From contig JAPSLM010000002.1 of NCBI GenBank assembly GCA_031180825.1, forward strand, positions 62,001-126,000: DNA of 64,000 bases, read 5' to 3'. Positions 1 through 8,248 of this stretch are shown here, piece by piece. This DNA is from Paenibacillus sp. Its GTDB lineage: Bacteria; Bacillota; Bacilli; Paenibacillales; NBRC-103111. The translations under genes and the position numbers were made by a program. The notes under the pieces were generated by a model that saw nothing but the letters and a program-made list of their open reading frames with translations, was not told the DNA's origin and made no database searches. How positions within the stretch are numbered: the first letter of the stretch is position 1; the number at the start of each line of letters is the position of its first letter.

Positions 1-2
1 AC

Positions 3-62
3 CGCCTACGTCTGAAAGATGTCGTACGGGAGTTGCTGGAATATAACAAAATCAAGCATTAA
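3..62 (+). CDS. C-terminal tail of an unidentified protein (partial)
   Basis: An open frame enters from the left edge and stops at a TAA. The last residues read RLRLKDVVRELLEYNKIKH, a charged amphipathic helix that looks coding. Nothing more can be said about the family. A strong hairpin at 186-223 lies downstream and probably ends this transcript. Confidence 0.45.
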   Translation, partial: RLRLKDVVRELLEYNKIKH

Positions 63-185
63 TTAAGAGGACCGCGAAATTCGACCGGACCGGTCTTTCA
101 AGAAGCCGGAGTACGTGCCTTGTCCGGTTCGCCCTATATTGCATTCTCATTAATTATGACCCACACATTATTATTAACTTTGGAA

Positions 186-223
186 AAGACAGACTGCAGA
201 GAATGACCTCGGCAGTCTGTCTT
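186..223 (+). terminator. Strong hairpin, probable transcription terminator
   Basis: A perfect 12-bp stem (AAGACAGACTGC at 186-197 with its complement at 212-223) closes a 14-nt loop and is followed by a pyrimidine-rich stretch rather than a pure T-run. It lies about 120 bp after the partial gene at the left edge. It could instead be a transcript-stabilising hairpin. Confidence 0.5.
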
Positions 224-301
224 CCTCATTTCTTCTACTGCTATCCTCTCATTTTCAACCGCTTCCCGCCACCTAAACTTGCTTCAAGACGACTGCGCTT
301 C

Positions 302-341
302 ATTGGACAAAAAAGGAATAATAGTGTTAATCTTGCAGTAG
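302..341 (+). repeat. Dispersed 40-bp repeat, copy 1
   Basis: This 40-base stretch starting ATTGGACAAAAAAGGAA recurs at 20489-20528 with 36 of 40 positions identical by eye. Both copies contain AGTGTTAATCTT and both lie in non-coding DNA, 20 kb apart. It may be an end of a mobile element or a conserved intergenic motif; no transposase lies near either copy. Confidence 0.6.
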
Positions 342-588
342 GAGTGACGCGCAGTACAACAAAGTGCAACACGGCGATAATACGGAGACAGGGTGGAATA
401 CCATTGGCTACACTGGGGATTTCTCAATAATCATGCGCACACAGCCGTTTTCAGGTGCTTGTAAGCATGATATTTGAAAAATCGGCAAATTTATATGTTT
501 CAGTGGATGGAGTAATGGGTAAATACCTTAGGAATTGTGTAATTTGCCCAATAACGAAGTTATTTGTAGAGCCTACGGAGGTAGCCGC
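342..588. other. Intergenic, no gene recognised
   Basis: No convincing open frame or structure is visible between the 40-bp repeat and the kinase start, apart from the kinase ribosome site GGAGGT at 577-582. Confidence 0.5.
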
Positions 589-2478
589 ATGCATCGCGTG
601 AATTTGAACCAAGTCACCTTCAATCAACAAGTGTTTGACCATGCTTCTTTTGGAATTTTCCTTATTTCGCCGGATGGCCTTATTTTGATTGTCAATCCTG
701 CAATGGAAAAGATGTTTGGATATTCCCAAGCGGAGTTTGACGGCAAGCGAATAGGAGACTTTTCACACCCCGATGAAGCACAAACCTACATTGACGATTT
801 AAAGGCGCTATTGAGCAATGAGAGTGAAGTCCAGATTGAAGGCAGATACATCAAAAAAAATGGCGAGATCATGTGGGGACTGCTTTCCTTCAAACTTTTT
901 TGCAACGAGACGGGTAACCCCATGTATTACATTGGCCAGATGATTGATATCACTAAACAAAAGGAATCGGAACGGCGGCTCCAAGAGTCCGTCGAACGGT
1001 ATACTTCGCTCAAAAAATACAACCATGATGCCGTCATTTCCTTTGGCCTCGACGGCCGCATTATTAATGCCAATAGCATGGCCGAGAAGCTGACCGGGTA
1101 TTGGATCGAAACGGAATTGATCGGGATGAAGCTCTCGAATCTGATTGGAAATGAAAATGTAAGCAAGATCCTTGAGAAGTCTCTTTTCGATAATTCAATT
1201 GAGCATGACATCGACATGCTGGTTACCAAAGACGGGAATACCGTCGAAGTGCTTACAAGTATAGCGCCGATTTTTGTAGGCGGGCATAATATCGGGTTTT
1301 ACCTGATTTGTAAGGACATATCCGAACAGAAAAAATTGCTGCTTGCCAAGGAGGCGGCCGAGGCCACGAATCAAGCAAAGAGCGAGTTTTTGGCCATGAT
1401 GAGCCATGAAATCCGCACACCTATGAATGGGGTGGTCGGAATGACGGATATTCTGCTTGATATGACCGATTTAAGCGAGGAGCAACGGAGCTGTATAGAA
1501 GTGATCCGTAAAAGCGGAGAGACCCTGCTCAGCATCATTAATGACATCCTGGATCTTTCCAAAATCGAAGCGGGGCGAATCGAACTTCAAGAGGAGATTT
1601 TCGATCTGCACAAATGCATCAAGGACAGCTTTTCCGTCATTTCCGGCAGAGCGGAAATAAAGAACTTAACCCTGACGTACACCCTCCATCACAATGTTCC
1701 AGACAATATTTATGGCGACCCCGAGCGGCTGAAACAGGTGCTGATCAACCTGCTGGGCAATGCTGTGAAATTTACGTCAAAGGGCAGCATATCGGTAAAA
1801 GTGGAGCAGCTGACGGGGGATCCGGACAAGCTAGTCTTTACCGTTACGGATACGGGGATGGGCATTGATCCCGCGCGGCTTAACGACATATTTGAGCCGT
1901 TCGCACAAGTCGACAGCTTTATGAGCCGCAGACACGAAGGCACCGGCCTTGGTCTTGCGATCAGCCGCAGGCTGGTCCATATGATGGGCGGAGAGATTCG
2001 CGCCGTTAGTGACGGTATCAACGGCTCGTCGTTTATTTTCACCATCAGGCTTAAGGAAGCTCCAGGACTTTCCCGCGAGCAGGATTTTGAGCAGACGCTA
2101 AATAACGCGATCAACACGAGCATCTTGCTTGCTGAAGACAATCCAATCAATCAGCTTGTGATGAGCAAAATGCTTGAAAAAATGGGGTATAGGGTTACCG
2201 TTGTCTCAAACGGTAAAGAAGCGGCCGAAGCTGCCCACAACAAGCATTTTGATCTCATTTTTATGGACCTGCACATGCCCGTTCTGAATGGCTTGGAGGC
2301 AACCCAAATCATAAAAAAGAGTCTCAAAGAGAAGAGCCCCCGAATCATTGCCGTCACCGCCAACGCCTTGAAGGGCGATCGGGAAAAATGTCTGGCGGCA
2401 GGAATGGATGAGTATATCAGCAAGCCTGTCAAGAGAGAGGCCGTTATGAAGCTTCTGCGTCAGTTTGCTATCATTTAA
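589..2478 (+). CDS. Hybrid sensor histidine kinase (PAS-PAS-HisKA-HATPase-REC)
   Basis: A 629-residue protein with no membrane segment or signal peptide, so a cytosolic sensor. Two PAS domains (about residues 8-125 and 135-250) are followed by the dimerisation domain with MSHEIRTPMNG (phospho-acceptor His near 273), an ATP-binding domain with NLLGNAVKF and GTGLGLAISRRL, and a C-terminal receiver domain with LLAEDNPINQ, the acceptor Asp in FMDLHMP (near 559) and ISKPV. It should autophosphorylate and pass phosphate to its own receiver. The start at ATG 589 follows GGAGGT with good spacing; an open frame runs 54 bp further upstream without a ribosome site. No intact partner regulator is adjacent, but a decayed receiver fragment lies at 2804-2958 on the other strand. 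Ligand unknown. Confidence 0.9.
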   Translation: MHRVNLNQVTFNQQVFDHASFGIFLISPDGLILIVNPAMEKMFGYSQAEFDGKRIGDFSHPDEAQTYIDDLKALLSNESEVQIEGRYIKKNGEIMWGLLSFKLFCNETGNPMYYIGQMIDITKQKESERRLQESVERYTSLKKYNHDAVISFGLDGRIINANSMAEKLTGYWIETELIGMKLSNLIGNENVSKILEKSLFDNSIEHDIDMLVTKDGNTVEVLTSIAPIFVGGHNIGFYLICKDISEQKKLLLAKEAAEATNQAKSEFLAMMSHEIRTPMNGVVGMTDILLDMTDLSEEQRSCIEVIRKSGETLLSIINDILDLSKIEAGRIELQEEIFDLHKCIKDSFSVISGRAEIKNLTLTYTLHHNVPDNIYGDPERLKQVLINLLGNAVKFTSKGSISVKVEQLTGDPDKLVFTVTDTGMGIDPARLNDIFEPFAQVDSFMSRRHEGTGLGLAISRRLVHMMGGEIRAVSDGINGSSFIFTIRLKEAPGLSREQDFEQTLNNAINTSILLAEDNPINQLVMSKMLEKMGYRVTVVSNGKEAAEAAHNKHFDLIFMDLHMPVLNGLEATQIIKKSLKEKSPRIIAVTANALKGDREKCLAAGMDEYISKPVKREAVMKLLRQFAII

Positions 2479-2528
2479 TGGACATAAGCTTGGTCGATAC
2501 AGCTCCAAGACCTTATTTTCAACAGGCC

Positions 2529-2786
2529 GAACCCCCAATTAGGATGAGGTTGAGCTTGTTGAGAAAGTAGTCAATTGGGTAATAGGAGGTTAACGAGGGG
2601 TGGGGTATCTACTTCCGGTCGGCTGTTGTCTGCAGAAAATTTTTATCTGAAGCCGCTTAGTAGCGGTAATTTTCCGCAGACAAAGGCGAACGCTATCGCT
2701 CCTCCAGTAGATACCCCACCTCCGTATGAATCTCTATTTCAGCCAAAAACCTCTTTCTCAACACGCTGAACCCAATAAGTTGGGGG
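2529..2786. repeat. Nested imperfect fold-back element
   Basis: Several inverted repeats are nested around one centre: GAACCCCCAA near 2529 with its near-complement ending 2786; GTTGAGAAAG 2558-2567 with 2753-2762; a perfect 15-bp pair 2599-2613 with 2706-2720; GTCTGCAGAAAATT 2628-2641 with 2668-2681 (one mismatch); and CCGC 2653-2656 with GCGG 2663-2666. A transcript would fold into one long cruciform or rod. It resembles a MITE-like element or a structured RNA. Its right end also looks like a terminator (AACCCAA-TTGGGGG followed by T's, 2769-2793) and may end the kinase transcript. Confidence 0.6.
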
Positions 2787-2803
2787 TTTTTATTAATTTA
2801 CAG

Positions 2804-2958
2804 TTATGGATTTAAACACCGGCGCCTTGTACGTCGCTGGAAACATAATGGTAGCAACAACCGAAACCGATAAAAACTCTTCTCTTCAGAGAGTGTCTTC
2901 ACGATCAGCTCACGGTCTCCAGATCATCTTCTACTGCTAAAATTCGAGGCTGTATCAT
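2804..2958 (-). pseudogene. Decayed response-regulator N-terminus
   Basis: On the minus strand, an ATG at 2958 preceded by GGAG at good spacing opens MIQPRILAVEDDLETVS, the usual start of a receiver domain (beta-1 plus the acidic pair). It stops at 2905-2907. One frame over, the sequence continues as RELIVKTLSEEKSF, which fits the next helix of the domain, so a single frameshift plus loss of the remainder explains it. The fragment runs out by 2804. It sits between the hybrid kinase and the DUF2905 gene. Confidence 0.55.
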
Positions 2959-3110
2959 GTTTATCAACTCCAAAACGATCATTTTATAATCTTCTTCAAA
3001 TGTACTATAGTATAGAAAACGCGAGAAACAAAAATGCTTCCGACCATGTGAATAAGATTCTTGCCTGAGGCCTATCATAGTCTAGATATGTTTAAAAGGA
3101 GCTGAAAAGC

Positions 3111-3332
3111 ATGAATGCCTTTCCTAAATTCCTGATTGCCGCCGGTATTTTGCTGATCGTCATCGGCCTTCTCTGGATGCTTGGCAGTAAATTTTTTAAT
3201 CTCGGCCGTTTGCCCGGCGACATCGTCATCAACAAAGACAATGTAAAATTTTATTTTCCGGTTGTCACTTGTATCATCATCAGTGTGGTCGCTTCCTTGA
3301 TTATGTATATTGTTCGATGGTTTAAGGGATAG
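3111..3332 (+). CDS. DUF2905 family small membrane protein
   Basis: 73 residues with two membrane segments (about 6-26 and 46-68) separated by a loop with LGRLPGDIVI and a following FYFP, typical of the DUF2905 family, whose role is unknown. The start is supported by AAAAGGAG at the right distance. It is a single-gene unit; the flanking genes are unrelated. Confidence 0.85.
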   Translation: MNAFPKFLIAAGILLIVIGLLWMLGSKFFNLGRLPGDIVINKDNVKFYFPVVTCIIISVVASLIMYIVRWFKG

Positions 3333-3488
3333 CCCTTCGTTTTATGTTCGTAAGAAGGGGAGACTATGGGTTCGGGTTGGTCCTGGCCTCGGCCGGGAAC
3401 TGCTTTCGATACGATGTCGGAGGCGGCTTTTTTTTTATTTTGCAGCCGGATGGCGCTTGACATTTCAAAGAATTGTCAGTAAATTATA

Positions 3489-3515
3489 ATTAGTTTGGTC
3501 AGTGAACAAATTAAT
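3489..3515 (+). promoter_or_regulatory. XylR/ROK-type operator on the sugar ABC operon promoter
   Basis: The dyad ATTAGTTTG (3489-3497), 9-nt spacer, CAAATTAAT (3507-3515) has 8 of 9 arm positions complementary and resembles the Bacillus xylose operator in arm sequence and spacing. It overlaps and follows a TATAAT at 3485-3490. A TTGACA at 3457-3462 is 22 bp upstream, long for a sigma-A promoter. The ROK repressor gene at 6733 ends the same gene run, so repression by it is the natural inference. Confidence 0.65.
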
Positions 3516-3561
3516 CAATTGAATTTTGAATGCGGTTACATTTCAAAAAAGGGGAGAGGTT

Positions 3562-4458
3562 ATGAACAAGAAGCTGATTGATTACACGGCAGGCTATCTC
3601 TTCATTTTGCCCTATGTTACAGGTACGCTCGTATTTTTTTTGCTGCCGGCTTTGATGTCCTTTTATTATCTTTTCACGAGGTACAAAGTGATATCTCCTC
3701 CTCAATTTATTGGATTGGATAATTTTAAGCAAATGTGGCAGGATACGATTTTTTGGGAAGCCTTTAAAAATACGTTTTATTTTGTAGCGCTTTATGTTCC
3801 GGGTCAAGTGATCCTGCCTCTTATATTCGCGGTCTTGCTTTATAATTCCGTCTCGCTTATAAAGGGAAAATTCGCAACCGCTCTTCGTGCCGTTTATTAT
3901 TTCCCGGCGATTCCATCGTGGTTCATTATCGGCACGGTATGGTTGTGGCTCCTGAATAGCGATGCGGGAATCATCAATCAACTGCTTTCAGCGATCGGCT
4001 TATCCAAAATTCCTTTTCTGCAGACCGATTCCCCTTCTTTAATTCCTTCGCTTGCAGCCGTGGCCGTCTGGAAAGGACTCGGATACGGCATGTTTATCTA
4101 CTACATCGGATTGCGGAACATATCGGAAACTTTATACGAGGTTGCCCAGATTGACGGCGCAAGCTGGTGGCACAAACTTAAAACAATAACCGTCCCTTTA
4201 CTATCCCCAACGATTTTTTTAATTCTTATCATGGCCATATCGGATGGCTTCAAAAGCTTCGACCAGCATTACACGATGGTGTTCAACCGTTTGGCTAACA
4301 ATAAAACGCATCTTATGGTTTATTTGTACGAAAAAGCATTTCGATATTTGGATATGGGCTATGCGTCCCTGATCGCATGGGTGGTCTTCATTTGTTTGAT
4401 TTTGATTACGCTGGTAGTGTTGAAGCTGCAAAAAAGATGGGTGCATTACGAATACTAA
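3562..4458 (+). CDS. Carbohydrate ABC transporter permease (MalF/UgpA type)
   Basis: 298 residues, six predicted membrane helices, with the permease EAA loop EVAQIDGASWWHKLKTI near residue 195, which contacts the ATPase. It forms the inner-membrane channel with the next permease. The start ATG 3562 is chosen because GGGGAGAGG lies just upstream; the open frame extends 36 bp further without a ribosome site. It is first in a four-gene run (permease, permease, binding protein, ROK regulator). No ATP-binding subunit is encoded, so a shared MsmX-like ATPase elsewhere is expected. Substrate unknown; the xylose-like operator suggests a pentose or its oligomers, which is inference. Confidence 0.88.
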   Translation: MNKKLIDYTAGYLFILPYVTGTLVFFLLPALMSFYYLFTRYKVISPPQFIGLDNFKQMWQDTIFWEAFKNTFYFVALYVPGQVILPLIFAVLLYNSVSLIKGKFATALRAVYYFPAIPSWFIIGTVWLWLLNSDAGIINQLLSAIGLSKIPFLQTDSPSLIPSLAAVAVWKGLGYGMFIYYIGLRNISETLYEVAQIDGASWWHKLKTITVPLLSPTIFLILIMAISDGFKSFDQHYTMVFNRLANNKTHLMVYLYEKAFRYLDMGYASLIAWVVFICLILITLVVLKLQKRWVHYEY

Positions 4459-4482
4459 TCAATCCCACAAGGAGTGACGGCG

Positions 4483-5385
4483 ATGGTCGAAACTGACTTT
4501 GCAATGAATGAAAATAAAAGCGTTTTGTATAAGACCATACGTTTTCGAAAGCGCTTAACTGCTTTTGAAATCATGAGCGCGATGATTATTATTGCCGGCG
4601 CGATATCCATGCTGCTTCCATTTTTCTGGATGCTCCTGGCATCCCTGAAGACAAATGCCGAGTTTTATAATTCAACGAAGTGGATCCCGGATCAGCCGAA
4701 TTGGAACAACTACAAAGAATTATTATTTCCGGAAAAAGGATTTGGTTTCCTTCACTACTTTTTCAACAACGCTAAAGTAACCGTATTATCCGTCATCGGG
4801 ATGGTCGTTGCCTGCACCTTGGCCGGTTTCGGTTTTGCCAGAATCAAGTTTCCGGGAAGAGATCTGGTATTCGCCTTGGCGGTTATGACTATGTTTTTGC
4901 CTTCGCAAGTTACGATCATTCCTTTGTTTGTCGTATTTACGAAGTTAAAGTGGATAGGCACGCACCTGCCGCTTTACGTCCCTTCTTTTTTTGGCGCGGC
5001 GTTCGGCATCTTTCTTATGAGACAGTTTTTCCTGACTGTACCCTCGGATTTTGACGAGGCGGCCAAAATCGACGGTTGCGGCTGGTTCGGTATTTTCCGG
5101 CGCATTCATTTGCCGTTAGTTTTATCGCCGATGATCACGCTTGCGATTTTAACCTTTCAGGAAAAATGGGCGGAATTATTAAATCCGATGATTTACATAG
5201 GGAAGAAGCAGGAGCTGTGGACAATCGTGCTGCGAATCAAAGATATTTCCACCGGGCAATACAATTCAAGACCCGAGCTGGAAATGGCGGGAAACCTGCT
5301 GCTGGTGCTTCCGGTTATCATTTTGTTTATCGTCGCGCAGAAATATTTCGCTCAAAGCATCACATCTTCTGGTGTAAAAGGGTAA
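4483..5385 (+). CDS. Carbohydrate ABC transporter permease (MalG/UgpE type)
   Basis: 300 residues, six membrane helices, with the EAA loop EAAKIDGCGWFGIFRRIHLP near residues 190-210. It pairs with the preceding permease. ATG 4483 is preferred because AAGGAG (4469-4474) sits 8 bp upstream; a GTG at 4474 overlaps that ribosome site and is unlikely. The gap to the upstream gene is 24 bp and to the binding protein 37 bp, consistent with one transcript. Confidence 0.88.
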   Translation: MVETDFAMNENKSVLYKTIRFRKRLTAFEIMSAMIIIAGAISMLLPFFWMLLASLKTNAEFYNSTKWIPDQPNWNNYKELLFPEKGFGFLHYFFNNAKVTVLSVIGMVVACTLAGFGFARIKFPGRDLVFALAVMTMFLPSQVTIIPLFVVFTKLKWIGTHLPLYVPSFFGAAFGIFLMRQFFLTVPSDFDEAAKIDGCGWFGIFRRIHLPLVLSPMITLAILTFQEKWAELLNPMIYIGKKQELWTIVLRIKDISTGQYNSRPELEMAGNLLLVLPVIILFIVAQKYFAQSITSSGVKG

Positions 5386-5422
5386 ACCTTTTTCAAAACT
5401 AATGCTGGGGGGCAATCCGACT

Positions 5423-6700
5423 ATGAAAAAATGGAGCTTGTTACCGATGCTGTTCCTTATTTTATCTCTTGGTTTAAGTGCTTGTAATACATCGGCCGGG
5501 ACGGACAATCAAAAGCCTGTTAAAATCCGAATTGCGTATTACGCCGATGAAACGGCCCGCGATACCATGAATAAAATTATTGAAAAATTTAAGGAGCAAA
5601 ACAAGAATATCGAGGTGGATATTACAGCTACCGATTGGCAAACGCATTACGACAATCTAAAGGTGGATCTGGCATCCGGTCAAGGCCCTACCGTATTTTT
5701 GCTTGACGGGCCTTACATTCCCCAATATGCCGATGAAGGTACGATAGAGAACTTGAGCCAGCGAGTAAAAGAAATTAAAATAGACGATTATTATGGTTTT
5801 GACGCCGTAAAAAATCCTTCGGGCAACATTTTTGCCATACCGCAAGCGATTCAGATCAATGTGCTTTACTACAACAAAGATATGTTCGATGCCGCCGGCG
5901 TCGCTTATCCCGATGACAATTGGACGACTGACGATGTATATCAGGCAGCTGTAAAATTAACGGACAAAAGCAAAAAGCAATTTGGCATTGGGCTGCCGAA
6001 TCATATTCGTTACGGTTGGTATTCGGTGGTGCGGCAATTTGGCGGAGATATGATCGATAAAGAAAGAAAGAAAAGCACCATTGCTTCCGACCCCAAAGTT
6101 AGAGAAGCTTTCGAGTATATCAAGAAATTTTGGGATCAAGGCCTGACGCCGAATCTGAAAGATCAGGAGGGTGAAATCGGCACGGCCGAGCACACATGGA
6201 TGTCCAGAAAAATTGTGGCGATGTTTTATGATAATTATGCAAGAAGACTGACCAACGATAAAGAAGGATTGAATTATGACGTTGCCATACCTCCGAAAGG
6301 TTTGAAAGGCGATCATTATAGCGCCTTTGTGGCCAATACCTGGGTGTTGAACGCCAAGGCAACTGACGCCGAGAAGGATGCCGGCTGGGAATTTGTGAAA
6401 TACTTTTTAGGCGATGAGGCTCAGAAGCTCAACGCCTCGCTGGCCGAAGGAATTACCGCAAACAAGAAAGTAGCGCAGGATTCTATCGCTAACCATAAAG
6501 GCAGCCCGGAGCATATCAAAGTTTTCCTCGATAGTATGCAGTACGCCGGCGATTTGGGCGACAGTCCGGTTTGGGAGGAATGGCACGGCGCGATTAAACC
6601 TGTAATCGGCGATTATTTGTCAGGAAAAATAGATATTGATAAAATGCTTACAAGTGCAGATAAAGCTGCTCAATCCGTTCTTGACAAGGTCAAAAAATAA
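5423..6700 (+). CDS. Extracellular sugar-binding lipoprotein of the ABC importer
   Basis: 425 residues, family-1 extracellular solute-binding protein. A lipoprotein signal ends in LSAC with the lipidated Cys at residue 21, so it should be anchored to the outer face of the membrane and deliver sugar to the two permeases. Typical features include a venus-flytrap body with IQINVLYYNKDMF near residue 145 and a tail rich in Lys. ATG 5423 follows a GGGGGG ribosome site; an in-frame ATG at 5402 lacks one. The long gap between signal and permeases is absent, so it is co-transcribed with them. Confidence 0.9.
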   Translation: MKKWSLLPMLFLILSLGLSACNTSAGTDNQKPVKIRIAYYADETARDTMNKIIEKFKEQNKNIEVDITATDWQTHYDNLKVDLASGQGPTVFLLDGPYIPQYADEGTIENLSQRVKEIKIDDYYGFDAVKNPSGNIFAIPQAIQINVLYYNKDMFDAAGVAYPDDNWTTDDVYQAAVKLTDKSKKQFGIGLPNHIRYGWYSVVRQFGGDMIDKERKKSTIASDPKVREAFEYIKKFWDQGLTPNLKDQEGEIGTAEHTWMSRKIVAMFYDNYARRLTNDKEGLNYDVAIPPKGLKGDHYSAFVANTWVLNAKATDAEKDAGWEFVKYFLGDEAQKLNASLAEGITANKKVAQDSIANHKGSPEHIKVFLDSMQYAGDLGDSPVWEEWHGAIKPVIGDYLSGKIDIDKMLTSADKAAQSVLDKVKK

Positions 6701-6732
6701 CATGCGGAAAGCTTAATCCAAAGGAAGAGAAT

Positions 6733-7908
6733 ATGGAAAATAAAACTGGAAACCTGCAATTGATAAAAAAAATCAACAGTTCCCTAGTTCTTAATTTATT
6801 GCATCGCGAGCGGATCCTGTCCAGAGCGGAGATTGCGGAGCGGTTAAAGTTAAGCCGGGCCACCGTTTCTTCCTTGGTCGAGGAGCTCATCGCAGAAGGC
6901 TACATCGATGAAATAGGGGAACGATCGTCAGCCGGCGCCGGCCGAAAAGCCGTTGCGCTGGAAATCAGCCGTACTAAAGGCTTTGTCATCGCGATCAGTT
7001 TACACAACGAATCGTTTCGCTGCGCGTTGTATAACTTTCATAATGAAATTACATTCGAATTTAATCAATCCGTAGTTTATGGCAACGATGAGATTTATTC
7101 TTTTATAAAACGCGTCGTCGATAAAGTTTTCGGCTTAGTTAAGGACGGTTCCCTCGTTAAGGGGATAGGTATCGCTTCTCCCGGTATCGTGGATGAGAAC
7201 GATGGAATTATCGTCAAGTCGACTTTATTGAAAATACACCAGTTGGAGATAAAAAAAGCTCTTACGGAAACCTATCATCTGCCTGTCGTCATTATTAACG
7301 ATACCAAAGCGGCCGCATTTGCCGAACATTATTGCGGTGCCGCCAAAGGAATTGACAATCTGCTGCTGTTTTCCGTCGATGAAGGAATCGGTGCGGGATT
7401 AATGATTAACGGCGAGGTTTATTCCGGATACAAGGGTGCTGCAGGAGAAGTAGGGCACATACAAGTGGATAGGAATGGGCTGTTATGCCACTGCGGCGGA
7501 AAAGGATGCATTGAAACAAAATTGAACAAAAGATACATCTTGATAAATGGTCAAAATATGGCCGAAACGGAACAGGGGGCGAAAATTCCGGAAACGTTCT
7601 CTGACATTTTACGAGCCTACGAGCAATCGGAAACGTGGGCGGTAAACTTAATGAAAGAAACGCGCTTATATTTGCTTCAAGCTCTGGCTGCAGCCATAAA
7701 TTTTATAAGTCCGGAAGCGGTTATTCTATACGGTTGGTTTTATGAATCGGAAAAACTGATGCAGGAGTTAAAAAACGAATTGGCTCGATTTCCGTTTCCG
7801 CTCCCTTTCGATCTTGCGAGGTTAAAGTCGCCTTCTTTTGGCGAACAAGTTTATTTGAAGGGAGCAGCCACGATAATGAACAATCAATTTTTCAAAGTCT
7901 ATCATTAA
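6733..7908 (+). CDS. ROK family transcriptional repressor (XylR/NagC-like)
   Basis: 391 residues. An N-terminal winged helix-turn-helix (about 12-75, with SRAEIAERLKLSRATVSSLV) precedes a glucokinase-like sugar-binding domain with a zinc motif CHCGGKGCIE near residue 255. ROK repressors release DNA when a sugar binds. The gene follows the importer binding protein by 32 bp with an AAGGAAG ribosome site, so it is probably part of the operon and self-regulated through the dyad at 3489-3515. No catalytic kinase role is expected because of the DNA-binding domain. Effector unknown. Confidence 0.88.
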   Translation: MENKTGNLQLIKKINSSLVLNLLHRERILSRAEIAERLKLSRATVSSLVEELIAEGYIDEIGERSSAGAGRKAVALEISRTKGFVIAISLHNESFRCALYNFHNEITFEFNQSVVYGNDEIYSFIKRVVDKVFGLVKDGSLVKGIGIASPGIVDENDGIIVKSTLLKIHQLEIKKALTETYHLPVVIINDTKAAAFAEHYCGAAKGIDNLLLFSVDEGIGAGLMINGEVYSGYKGAAGEVGHIQVDRNGLLCHCGGKGCIETKLNKRYILINGQNMAETEQGAKIPETFSDILRAYEQSETWAVNLMKETRLYLLQALAAAINFISPEAVILYGWFYESEKLMQELKNELARFPFPLPFDLARLKSPSFGEQVYLKGAATIMNNQFFKVYH

Positions 7909-8111
7909 ATAAATTCATTCCGTTTCCCGATGCCAACTTTCAAGTTCTCCCGTTTCAAGACTTCGGTCGTCTTGCTTCTACCCTAACAGCAGCTTATCTC
8001 CCTCAAATTGGGCGAAGCGGGGCGGCCTCTTCCTTTACTCCTGCATTACGTAAATCTTGCGCTATTAATCCTTAGTTTACCTATAATTCTTATTATTCTG
8101 ATCTTCAATAT
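7909..8111. other. Intergenic, no gene recognised
   Basis: No coding frame or clear terminator was found between the ROK gene and the predicted cre site. A sequence TTTACCTATAATTCT near 8076-8092 contains a TATAAT that could serve the GH16 gene, but no matching -35 is evident. Confidence 0.4.
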
Positions 8112-8125
8112 AGAAAGCGCATACA
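8112..8125 (+). promoter_or_regulatory. Candidate CcpA (cre) site upstream of the GH16 gene
   Basis: AGAAAGCGCATACA matches about 11 of 14 positions of the catabolite-repression consensus TGAAAGCGCTTTCA, including the central AAAGCGC. It lies about 125 bp before the start of a secreted glycoside hydrolase gene, a usual setting for carbon catabolite control. Confidence 0.45.
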
Positions 8126-8161
8126 TTGATTTAAAACCATGATTTTTTCGCGGGGAAATTT

Positions 8162-8227
8162 ATGAAGGAGGTGAGTGAATATGCTGCAATAGGATCAACC
8201 TTCATACTCCAAGCTGCAAAAAAATAA
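8162..8227 (+). CDS. Possible 21-residue leader peptide upstream of GH16
   Basis: ATG 8162 opens a frame starting MKEVSEYAAIGSTF and ending in AAKK, followed by TAA, with GGGGA a few bases upstream. The same bases contain AAGGAGGTGA (8165-8174) followed by ATG 8181, which would encode only MLQ before a stop. Either could be a translated leader that sets translation of the downstream hydrolase gene 21 bp on. No homology is recognised, and it may be non-coding. Confidence 0.3.
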   Translation: MKEVSEYAAIGSTFILQAAKK

Positions 8228-8248
8228 ACTGTGAAAGGTGATGTTACG

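Noticed and set aside
3340..3450. Possible terminator after the DUF2905 gene (GGCCTCGGCC and a T-run near 3427)
   Set aside because: The T-run is strong, but no stable stem ends directly before it.
4543..4558. cre-like GAAAGCGCTT inside the second sugar permease gene
   Set aside because: About 10 of 14 positions match and it lies within coding sequence near the start; too weak to call without data.
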